From SAR202 cluster bacterium (GTDB lineage: Bacteria > Chloroflexota > Dehalococcoidia > Lucifugimonadales > JASMAO01): 7,817 nucleotides of DNA. Each line of letters opens with the position of its first letter. Within the stretch, counting starts at the first letter, position 1. Of the stretch, positions 1-6,106 are shown piece after piece. Under the pieces are notes generated by a model. It saw nothing but the letters and a program-made list of their open reading frames with translations, ran no database searches and was not told where the DNA came from. The stretch spans positions 1 to 7,817 of the forward strand of contig JASMAO010000040.1 in the NCBI GenBank assembly GCA_030754315.1, in the 5' to 3' direction. The translations under genes were made by a program, and so were the position numbers.

Positions 1-1
1 G

Positions 2-592
2 GAACTCCGCACCCGCCCTAAATCTTCGAGAAGCATTCACCTGCTACATTCCGTATCCGCTTTGGGATTCCTGTCTGAGCAAATAACAACTGACCACGGT
101 GAATCTGCATGGGCCGAAGACGGGCCATTTGGGAAGTTGTACGAATTCGACGCCAAAATATTGCTATTGGGAGTGCCGTATTTTCGATGTACTCACTTCC
201 ACGTGATTGAGCAAATGGCTGCTGTGCCATACCGGCACTGGGTCAATATAGAGGCCTATACACGGGAAAAAAAGGGAGCCAAGCGGTCACTCTACACCAG
301 AGTATTTAAACCAAAGCCGGACTTCCCTGGGAACGATTTCAACAAGTTCGGGACCATCTTGGAAAATAGAAAATTGGCACACGTAGGATTCATAGGAAAC
401 GCTGTAGCGCGACTATTTCGTGTCCGTGACGTGATAAATGTAGGCTTATCCGAATATCATAAGGATCCGATGCTATTCGTTAAGACAGGCAAAGAACTGA
501 CACAACTCCCAGATGGGGTACTGACCAACGAATTGAACAAAGAGAAATCGGTGATTGATCCTTCAAACCGAATCATTAAGAGTCATGAGTAA
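2..592 (+). CDS. Aminoglycoside N(3)-acetyltransferase family protein, 5' end outside window
   Basis: The frame is open from the first bases of the window, so the gene starts upstream; a TTG at 62 is in frame but has homologous-looking sequence before it. The visible 196 residues match the C-terminal three quarters of the AAC(3)/YokD-type fold (normally about 265-280 residues). Seen in order: an RTRP...RS.H..HSV.ALG segment (residues 3-22), DGPFGKLYE.DAKILLLGV (40-58), and the CTHFHVIEQ stretch (63-71) that aligns with the family's NTSLHLAE motif and keeps its His. VPYRHW follows at 75-80. Family members move an acetyl group from acetyl-CoA to an amine; many genomic members are not resistance enzymes, so the substrate is open. 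It is cytoplasmic, with no membrane segment seen. It is separated by 138 bases from the next reading frame and is probably a separate unit. Confidence 0.85.
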   Translation, partial: ELRTRPKSSRSIHLLHSVSALGFLSEQITTDHGESAWAEDGPFGKLYEFDAKILLLGVPYFRCTHFHVIEQMAAVPYRHWVNIEAYTREKKGAKRSLYTRVFKPKPDFPGNDFNKFGTILENRKLAHVGFIGNAVARLFRVRDVINVGLSEYHKDPMLFVKTGKELTQLPDGVLTNELNKEKSVIDPSNRIIKSHE

Positions 593-684
593 TGCTCCTA
601 TAGCACTGCTCCCAATCAAGATGTGAGCTTTGCGAGGGCGCTCTAAAGAAATTTTTGTGAGCAGATGACGTGACTCAACAACAA

Positions 685-712
685 ACGACCGATCACCGCC
701 CTGGGTTATACT
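685..712 (+). promoter_or_regulatory. Candidate promoter for the 731-1920 unit
   Basis: A TATACT hexamer at 707-712 matches five of six bases of the sigma-70 -10 consensus. The best -35 candidate, ACGACC at 685-690 with a 16-base spacer, matches only three of six. A start site near 719 would give a very short leader before the AGAGG ribosome site at 719-723. This is suggestive only. Confidence 0.3.
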
Positions 713-730
713 GCGCACAGAGGCAGGGTC

Positions 731-919
731 ATGCTAGCTGTGTTGAGACATAAGAGGATACTGGCACCGGGATGCGTGCTATTTGCGCTGGCGCTTGCTG
801 CGCATACGGATGCTACAGGATCTCAAAGTAAAATGGCGTCATCAAAGTCGCGGGGAGCAGGCGGAGAGCTTGGCGAAACTGGCTCCCTAGGAGAGCAAAG
901 CTCCAAGGGAGATACCTGA
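731..919 (+). CDS. Small protein of 62 residues with signal-like N-terminus, coupled to permease
   Basis: I do not recognise this protein. The start is supported by AGAGG at 719-723, seven bases before the ATG. The N-terminus has a basic stretch (RHKR, residues 6-9) followed by a hydrophobic run from about residue 10 to 24, like a signal peptide or a single membrane anchor. APGC at 12-15 is a poor lipobox. The rest is low-complexity Gly/Ser/Glu/Lys (residues 31-62). Its TGA shares an A with the ATG of the permease (TGATG, 917-921), so the two are probably translationally coupled. In peptide ABC operons a secreted binding protein usually sits here, so it could be the signal-peptide stub of a deleted binding protein, a leader that only promotes permease translation, or a real small exported protein. 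It could also be spurious. Confidence 0.45.
   Translation: MLAVLRHKRILAPGCVLFALALAAHTDATGSQSKMASSKSRGAGGELGETGSLGEQSSKGDT
905..911 (+). promoter_or_regulatory. Shine-Dalgarno of the permease, inside the upstream small ORF
   Basis: AAGGGAG at 905-911 lies seven bases before the ATG at 919, inside the last codons of the 62-residue frame. It fixes the permease start and fits reinitiation after the overlapping TGA. Confidence 0.7.
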
Positions 920-1920
920 TGCTTGGATACCTGCTTCGAAGGATCGGACTCTCTCTCATTACGATATGGGCGATCTCGATCATCTCTTTTGTGATAATCT
1001 CGCTTCCTCCCGGAGACTTCGCGTCCAGCTACATCGAGAGACAGATCGGGGGGCCTCAGATGGTGGGAACCCCGACCGCGAGACTCATAGAAAAACAGAT
1101 CCGTGAGCAATATGGGTTGGATCAGCCTATCTTCGTCCAGTACATCAAATGGGCTTGGAAAGTCGTTCACCTAGATTTTGGGATGTCACTCTCCTACGGG
1201 CAACCAGTCCTAAAGGTTGTAGGAGAACGATTGCTGATGACGGTGATTCTGTCTGGTAGCACTGCAGTGCTTGCGTGGGGGCTCGCGATTCCAATTGGAA
1301 TTTTCTCTGCGTTACGGCAACACAAATGGGAAGACTATACTGTAACCTTTATTGGATTTATCGGGCTAGCGGTGCCCGATTTTCTCCTGGCACTGTTACT
1401 ACTTTGGTTCGGCTTCCGACTCTTCCCAGACCACAGCATAGGGGGGCTATTTTCGCCGGAGTACAGGGTTGCACCCTGGAGCATAGCCCGAGTGGTAGAC
1501 CTACTTTCACACCTCTGGCTAGCTGCTTTCGTCGTTGGCACTGCAGGCACCGCCGCTTTAATTCGGGTCATGCGTGCCAACCTGCTCGATGAACTGCGCA
1601 AACCCTATGTTACAACCGCTAGAGCTAGAGGCCTCGCCGAGTGGAAAGTTGTACTCAAGTACCCTGTGCGACTCGCATTAAACCCTCTGGTCAGCACAAT
1701 GGGATATCTGCTGCCATTCCTGATGTCAGGAAGCATCATTGTTTCCGTAGTACTTAGCTTACCTACCGAAGGTCCTCTGCTGTTGAAATCCTTTTTGGCA
1801 CAGGATATGTTCACCGCCTCGACCATCCTCTTGGTACTGGCCTCTCTGACGGTTGTCGGGACACTGATCTCTGACATATTACTCGGAGTTTTGGACCCTA
1901 GAATCCGGTACGTGAAGTAA
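919..1920 (+). CDS. ABC transporter permease, DppB/OppB type (dipeptide/oligopeptide/nickel class)
   Basis: Inner-membrane permease subunit of a binding-protein-dependent importer of the peptide/nickel class. The 333 residues match the usual DppB length. About six membrane segments can be read: roughly residues 8-30, 105-131, 141-169, 197-218, 260-281 and 299-325. The family opening (MLGYLLRRI, then a PPGDFA loop at 30-35) and the QYGLDQP...QY..W segment (64-80) are typical. The ATPase-coupling EAA loop is at 230-256 (YVTTARARGL with downstream YPVRLALNP). The C-terminus ends in the family's D.LLGVLDPRIRY. Such a permease normally works as a heterodimer with DppC plus two ATPases and a binding protein, but none is visible here, so it may use partners encoded elsewhere or be a relic. 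The frame is intact. Substrate cannot be told from a permease alone. Confidence 0.93.
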   Translation: MLGYLLRRIGLSLITIWAISIISFVIISLPPGDFASSYIERQIGGPQMVGTPTARLIEKQIREQYGLDQPIFVQYIKWAWKVVHLDFGMSLSYGQPVLKVVGERLLMTVILSGSTAVLAWGLAIPIGIFSALRQHKWEDYTVTFIGFIGLAVPDFLLALLLLWFGFRLFPDHSIGGLFSPEYRVAPWSIARVVDLLSHLWLAAFVVGTAGTAALIRVMRANLLDELRKPYVTTARARGLAEWKVVLKYPVRLALNPLVSTMGYLLPFLMSGSIIVSVVLSLPTEGPLLLKSFLAQDMFTASTILLVLASLTVVGTLISDILLGVLDPRIRYVK

Positions 1921-1983
1921 GAATTTAGCGCGGGTAACTTATCCTAGGGTAATTCCAAAAGAAAGAGCCAAAACCCGTCGTAA

Positions 1984-2211
1984 ATGGACCTCTTCGTTTT
2001 TTACAGCAGTCTTCAACTCTCTCGGCCAATTGACCAAGTGTTCCGGTTCTTTTCTGGTGCATCAAATCTGCAGAGAATCACCCCGGACTGGCTACAATTC
2101 CAAATTAAAGCCCTTTTGTTGATTACAATGAGGGTCGGAACTCGAATTGAATATAGGCAGAACAAGCTAATAGAAAATTTAGGGGTCCCTGAGGATAAAC
2201 AACCTGACTAA
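1984..2211 (+). pseudogene. Truncated SRPBCC-family (polyketide cyclase-like) protein, N-terminal half only
   Basis: The first 60 residues or so match the start of SRPBCC ligand-binding domain proteins: SLQLSRPIDQVFRFFS (residues 9-24), then NLQRITPDWLQFQI (28-41), then MRVGTRIEYR (49-58). The domain normally runs to about 150 residues. Here the match stops near residue 60, and a short unrelated tail ends in TAA at 2209-2211. Both other frames hit stops immediately, at 2168-2170 and 2190-2192, so no frameshift rescues the missing half, and the next gene's ribosome site begins only a few bases later. There is no ribosome site at normal spacing (AAAGAG at 1962-1967 is 16 bases away). It is most likely a deletion relic, although a short expressed product cannot be excluded. 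Confidence 0.7.
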
Positions 2212-2214
2212 GTT

Positions 2215-2219
2215 AGGAG
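2215..2219 (+). promoter_or_regulatory. Shine-Dalgarno deciding a TTG start
   Basis: AGGAG at 2215-2219 lies six bases before TTG at 2226. The next in-frame ATG, at 2253, is 33 bases from it, so the TTG start is favoured for the amidohydrolase. Confidence 0.65.
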
Positions 2220-2225
2220 TTTGAA

Positions 2226-3611
2226 TTGGGTTTAATTAACAAGACATACGATATGGTTATTTCCAATGGCAGGGTAATAGATCCTGAGACTGGTCTAGAT
2301 GCCATACGAAACGTAGGAATCGATGGCTCAACCGTTGAATCGGTTTCAGAAAGCGTTCTAGATGGAAAGAAGGTAGTAGATGCGACAGGTTTCATCGTCT
2401 GCCCCGGATTCATCGACCTCCATTCTCATGGTCAAGACGAGGAGAATTATCAACTCCAAGCCAGAGACGGTGTAACAAGTGCACTGGAACTAGAAGTGGG
2501 CACGTCAGACGTCGACAGATGGTATGCTCAGCGTGATGGCAAAACCTTGATTAACTACGGCGCAAGCGTCGGGCACATACCGGTACGTATGTCTGTAATG
2601 AAGGATCCAGCTGATTTCATACCAGTAGGGGATGCCGCCCACAAGCCAGCAACTCCATCAGAGATAGGCGAAATGTCCAAAATGGTAAGGTTCGGCCTCC
2701 AAAGAGGTGCTATAGCGGTTGGAATGGGAATAATGTACACGCCTGCAGCTACACATTGGGAGATTCTTGAAATATTCCGCGCTTCCTCAGGATCAGTGGC
2801 ATCTTGCCACGTCCATCTACGTGGCCATGGTTTCTCAAAGATAAGTGGAGGTGTCTCATCTGTGCAAGAGGTACTCGCTGCTTCGGTGATAACTAGAGTA
2901 CCTCTTCATGTTGTACACATCGCTAGCACAGGTCTTGGCGCAACATCCCAAATGCTCCAAGTCATCAAAGAAGCGAGAAGTCGGGGGATAGACATAACAA
3001 CCGAATGCTACCCATATAGCGCCGGCATGACAGGAATAGAAGCAGCAACTTTCGACGGAAACTGGAAGCAAAATATGGGAATCGACTACGGTGATCTTGA
3101 ATGGGCCGAGACCGGCGAAAGGCTAACAGAGGAGAGTTTTAACCGTTACCGTGAAACAGGCGGAATGGTGATCCTACACATGATACCTGAGAGCGTGGTG
3201 GACACAGCAGTTAACAGTCCGCTGACATCTATCGCCAGCGACGGATACATCAAGCGTGGGAAAGGTCATCCTCGCACCGCTGGAACCTACTCTCGTGTAC
3301 TTGGTAAATACGTCCGATGTGGAGGTTTAACGATGGTCAGCGCAATCAGAAAAATGTCACTCATGCCTGCGCAGCGATTAGAAACCAGGGTTCCTATGAT
3401 GAAACAAAAGGGGCGTCTCCAGTTAGGAAGTGATGCAGACATTGTAATATTTGACCCTGAGACGATATCGGATATGTCAACATACCAGCAACCAACTGTA
3501 CCGTCACGAGGCATCCATCACGTACTGGTGAACGGGATTCAAGTAGTCAACAAAAGCAAGCTCGTGGACAACACGGTGCCCGGATGTCCAATCCGTGCAC
3601 CGCTTAGTTAA
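2226..3611 (+). CDS. Amidohydrolase, D-aminoacylase / N-acyl-D-glutamate deacylase-like
   Basis: Cytoplasmic metal-dependent hydrolase of the amidohydrolase superfamily, 461 residues. The family cleaves the acyl group from N-acyl-D-amino acids. Visible features: the N-terminal strand domain opening DMVISNGRVIDPETGLDA (residues 9-26); the metal-binding HxH in GFIDLHSHG (H66, H68); ELEVG at 88-92, where D-aminoacylases have their Cys-containing bridging motif; HVHLRGHG (195-202) and LHVVHIAS (227-234) carrying the two later His ligands, probably H197 and H231; ECYPYSAGMTG (260-270); the catalytic Asp in IASDG (D339); and HPRTAGTYSRVLG (348-360), the signature near the D-aminoacylase active site. 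The C-terminal GSDADIVIFDPETI returns to the strand domain. The Glu-rich ELEVG points to the branch annotated as D-glutamate deacylase, but the exact substrate is inferred. TTG start with AGGAG six bases upstream. Confidence 0.88.
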   Translation: MGLINKTYDMVISNGRVIDPETGLDAIRNVGIDGSTVESVSESVLDGKKVVDATGFIVCPGFIDLHSHGQDEENYQLQARDGVTSALELEVGTSDVDRWYAQRDGKTLINYGASVGHIPVRMSVMKDPADFIPVGDAAHKPATPSEIGEMSKMVRFGLQRGAIAVGMGIMYTPAATHWEILEIFRASSGSVASCHVHLRGHGFSKISGGVSSVQEVLAASVITRVPLHVVHIASTGLGATSQMLQVIKEARSRGIDITTECYPYSAGMTGIEAATFDGNWKQNMGIDYGDLEWAETGERLTEESFNRYRETGGMVILHMIPESVVDTAVNSPLTSIASDGYIKRGKGHPRTAGTYSRVLGKYVRCGGLTMVSAIRKMSLMPAQRLETRVPMMKQKGRLQLGSDADIVIFDPETISDMSTYQQPTVPSRGIHHVLVNGIQVVNKSKLVDNTVPGCPIRAPLS

Positions 3612-3682
3612 AGTGCGTCCGTTTTGATTCCATATGAGATGCACCAATGAAATCACAACGCAATGAGGGAATTGATACAACG

Positions 3683-3711
3683 CTGACCAGTCCAAGGCCA
3701 TATGCTATGAT
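3683..3711 (+). promoter_or_regulatory. Extended -10 promoter for the 3748-4602 gene
   Basis: TGCTATGAT at 3703-3711 is an extended -10 (TGn plus TATGAT, five of six). CTGACC at 3683-3688 matches four of six -35 bases with an ideal 17-base spacer. The predicted start near 3718 gives a leader of about 30 bases. It sits in the 136-base gap after the first amidohydrolase, which suggests the downstream gene is expressed independently of it. Confidence 0.5.
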
Positions 3712-3747
3712 GCCCGCTCGCAAACCCACTCACGCGAGTTTTAAAAT

Positions 3748-4602
3748 ATGATCAATTTCTCCGCTTCTACTTATACCTGGAAGGCCCCCCCAGCGAAACC
3801 TGACCTGCACTACAAGTGGCCAGGGGGGCTGGTGAGCCAAACCGGTGAGATCCTGCACGTCCGCTTCAGCCTCGAAGCCGCATGCACCATCACGGACAAG
3901 GCAAACGGCCACGTCTCAAATATGTTCATGGGCGCACCGTGCCGTGCAGAATACACCATCGCCAAGAGAAATCTGTTCCAGGTGCCCAGCAACGAGTTCC
4001 GAATGGCCTTCAGCAGTGAACGCTCACTGGACATCGCCAACAGACCGAGCTACGAGACTGAGGAGGAAAAAACCAGATCGCTCGACGCACAACACGCGAG
4101 CCACAAGATAGACATTCGCCACTATGACAACGTCTCGACAACGACGGACCCCACCGAGATCATTGATGCGACCCTAGCCAACGACCTGATGAATGCGTGC
4201 TCAACCTACAAAGACTCCGACAAGGGTCTATCGATTGCGGTCGAGTACCCCGTGAACCTAATAAATGTGAACCCTGTGGACGGCGAGTACCAGGTCTGCA
4301 CCGGTCCCGTGATCGTGCCTGACCTCGAGACCTGGAACGGCGATGGCGTATCGCGAGTGTTCCTCGCGCACGTCGCTTTCACCACCTCGGACTACGTGGA
4401 GTTCATCCTGCGCCGAGAAGTCAATGTCTCAGACCACGAGAAGAAGTGGATCTCCCAACCTAGGGGCCTTGATCGAAACGAGCTACATAATCCCTTGAAA
4501 AGGCCTCTCGGATACCCTCCACGCAGATGGCAGGCGACAGCCTACTCAGAGGTGTGGGAAAAAGAGGGGGTCGACAACTTCATCATGTGTACGAGGGCGT
4601 GA
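3748..4602 (+). CDS. Uncharacterised protein of 284 residues
   Basis: I do not recognise a family. The product looks like a soluble, strand-rich cytoplasmic protein: no signal peptide, no membrane segment and no nucleotide-binding loop. The first half alternates short hydrophobic and polar stretches (GEILHVRFSLEAACTITD, residues 33-50; FRMAFSSERSLDI near 83-95). An acidic, charged stretch follows (TEEEKTRSLDAQHASHKIDIR). The second half contains VEYPVNLINVNPVDGEYQV, then SRVFLAHVAFTT and YVEFILRREV. The C-terminus is Trp/Pro/Arg-rich (PLGYPPRRWQATAYSEVWEKEG). A hand count of the first 60 codons gives about 73% G or C in third positions, against 40% in the first 60 codons of the preceding amidohydrolase, so strong coding selection or a different origin is likely. 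No good ribosome site precedes the ATG, unlike the neighbours. It lies 45 bases before the second amidohydrolase, so the two may be co-transcribed. Confidence 0.75.
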   Translation: MINFSASTYTWKAPPAKPDLHYKWPGGLVSQTGEILHVRFSLEAACTITDKANGHVSNMFMGAPCRAEYTIAKRNLFQVPSNEFRMAFSSERSLDIANRPSYETEEEKTRSLDAQHASHKIDIRHYDNVSTTTDPTEIIDATLANDLMNACSTYKDSDKGLSIAVEYPVNLINVNPVDGEYQVCTGPVIVPDLETWNGDGVSRVFLAHVAFTTSDYVEFILRREVNVSDHEKKWISQPRGLDRNELHNPLKRPLGYPPRRWQATAYSEVWEKEGVDNFIMCTRA

Positions 4603-4647
4603 CTTAAAGACCCTGGGGTCCCACAGCATATTGTTAAGGGGAATGCA

Positions 4648-5802
4648 ATGACCAAGTCAAGCGCCGACTTAGTGATAAAAGCAGGGAGAATATTCTGTGC
4701 TGACAGCTGTCTAGACGGTCCGGGAGCCGTTGCAATAAAGAGCGATCGTATCATCGCATCTGGGTACGATGTATTCGATGAATTTCCGGATGCAAAGCAG
4801 GTTCTGTCCTTCCCTGATGCCTTATTGATACCGGGGCTTATCGATCTCCACGCCCATCCGGCGTCTGCCGAATGGTTTGCGGGGATAGACCCTGATTCAT
4901 ACATTCTTGCCCGGGGCACGACGACCGCGCTGTCTCAGGGTGATGCAGGACCAGACACATGGAAGCTATATTACGATACGGTTATCGATCCTGCCCGCCT
5001 CGATATTCGGGCCGCAATTAGTCCCGTATCCGGATCCACATTTGCTCAAAGCGGCGGGTTTGAAGAGTTGGCAAACATAGATGTAGATGGTTGCATCGGC
5101 GCCGTGCGGGACGGGGGAGATTCGATCTGGGGTATAGCGGTCAATGCAATGGTTCAGGTAACCGGCCCGTCGGATCCTCGAGAGATTTTACAGAAGACAT
5201 TGGCAGTCGCTGAAACGACGCAGCTCCCTCTGCTCTTCGGTAGTCGCAGGGAGCCCTCTGATTGGCCACTGGCAGACCAGCTAGATTTGCTGAGACCTGG
5301 GGATGTGATGACCTACTGCTTGCACTCCGGTACGAAAACCGGAGAAGAGAGTATCGTAAAAAACGGTCGGGTATTGGATGCGGTTTGGGACGCAAAAGAG
5401 CGAGGTGTGCTGTTCGATGTGGGTCACGGGATGAGCTCCTTCGATTTCCATGTCGCAGAGGCTGCTATCACACAAGGATTCATGCCAGACACAATCTCCA
5501 CAGACATCCAGCGTAGACACGTGGCACATAAACCGCAGCACGATATGCCACGTGTTATCTCGAAGTTGATGGCAGCAGGCATGCCCGAGTCAGAAGTTTT
5601 GGCCCGGTCCACTCAACACCCGGCAAAAGCGTTAGGCTTGTCTGAAGAAATAGGAACACTCGCGGCTGGCACGTGTGCCGATCTCGCCGTGCTGCATTGG
5701 AATCCTGATGCAAGCCCATTAGTTGATTGCGTCGGAGTAACGCGGCCTGGTGGATGCTTTGAGCCAGTGATGACTGTGCGGGGAGGCGTAGTTGTTTCTT
5801 AA
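4648..5802 (+). CDS. Amidohydrolase, dihydroorotase/deacetylase-like, variant metal site
   Basis: A 384-residue metallohydrolase resembling the EF_0837/Atu3266 deacetylase branch of the amidohydrolase superfamily. Start fixed by AAGGGG at 4636-4641, six bases upstream. Seen: ADLVIKAGRI...LDGPGAVAIKSDRIIASG (residues 6-39), GLIDLHAHP with H68 and H70, RGTTTALSQGDAG (89-101), GVLFDVGHGMSSFDF (253-267), AITQGFMPDTISTD with the catalytic Asp at 286, MPRVISKLMAAGMP (300-313) and GTLAAGTCADLAVL (336-349). Compared from memory with better-known members, the carboxylated Lys of GIKV is Ala164, the His of the PLMVH strand is Gly198, and the first His of THCFH is Tyr223 (MTYCLH). Since the rest is well kept, this looks like a distinct subfamily, perhaps with one metal, rather than decay. 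The substrate is unknown; cyclic amide or N-acyl hydrolysis is the family expectation. Confidence 0.85.
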   Translation: MTKSSADLVIKAGRIFCADSCLDGPGAVAIKSDRIIASGYDVFDEFPDAKQVLSFPDALLIPGLIDLHAHPASAEWFAGIDPDSYILARGTTTALSQGDAGPDTWKLYYDTVIDPARLDIRAAISPVSGSTFAQSGGFEELANIDVDGCIGAVRDGGDSIWGIAVNAMVQVTGPSDPREILQKTLAVAETTQLPLLFGSRREPSDWPLADQLDLLRPGDVMTYCLHSGTKTGEESIVKNGRVLDAVWDAKERGVLFDVGHGMSSFDFHVAEAAITQGFMPDTISTDIQRRHVAHKPQHDMPRVISKLMAAGMPESEVLARSTQHPAKALGLSEEIGTLAAGTCADLAVLHWNPDASPLVDCVGVTRPGGCFEPVMTVRGGVVVS

Positions 5803-6103
5803 CACAAAGGGTATTGTTAGATGGTAACCACTGGGACTGTTCCAAGAGTTTTGTGAAGGGCGTCCCTCATCTTCTGCAGTACCCCGACAATAGCAACTGT
5901 CCATACTTTTTAACGCCTGAGTAACACTCTTAGAACCCAGCCGAGTGTCCTTTCAGTTCAACCCTGATAGTATGGAGAAGGATTAATCTCAAGCTGGGCT
6001 CCCGCCAGCATACAAATCCTGGGGCAGTCCAGACTATGAGAAGTGTACCTACAGGATTTCCCTCTAAGTGAACCCATGTCGAGATAGACCAAGGAGGATA
6101 AGT
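5803..6103 (+). other. Gene-free gap before the SDR gene
   Basis: No credible coding frame. A possible but poor extended -10 (TGATAGTAT, 5965-5973) lacks a good -35. A short inverted repeat GCTGG/CCAGC (5993-5997 and 6005-6009, seven-base loop) and a smaller CTGG/CCAG pair (6019-6022 and 6029-6032) lie in what would be the leader of the SDR transcript. There is no T-run, so neither is a convincing terminator. I recognise no riboswitch. Confidence 0.4.
6091..6097 (+). promoter_or_regulatory. Shine-Dalgarno deciding the SDR start
   Basis: AAGGAGG at 6091-6097, near-perfect, is six bases before TTG 6104 and nine before GTG 6107. It rules out the longer frame from GTG 6068, whose extra residues (NPCRDRPRR...) do not look like an SDR N-terminus. 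Confidence 0.8.
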
Positions 6104-6106
6104 TTG

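Noticed and set aside
626..665. GAGC...GCTC repeat followed by AATTTTT after the acetyltransferase gene, considered as a terminator
   Set aside because: Only four solid pairs form and the T-run is separated from the stem by several A residues.
823..1170. 115-codon minus-strand frame over the small ORF and permease start
   Set aside because: It is a shadow of the permease; its charged, repetitive product has no recognisable motif.
3613..3644. Inverted repeat GTGCGTC / GATGCAC after the first amidohydrolase
   Set aside because: It needs a G-U pair, has an 18-base loop and lacks a following T-run.
4609..4620. Palindrome GACCCTGGGGTC between the unknown gene and the second amidohydrolase
   Set aside because: The stem is only about four pairs with a tetraloop and no T-run follows, so it is not a terminator; too short to call an operator.
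6068..6106. Longer SDR start at GTG 6068
   Set aside because: AAGGAGG at 6091-6097 lies downstream of it and is correctly spaced for TTG 6104 or GTG 6107, right before the first strand of the fold.
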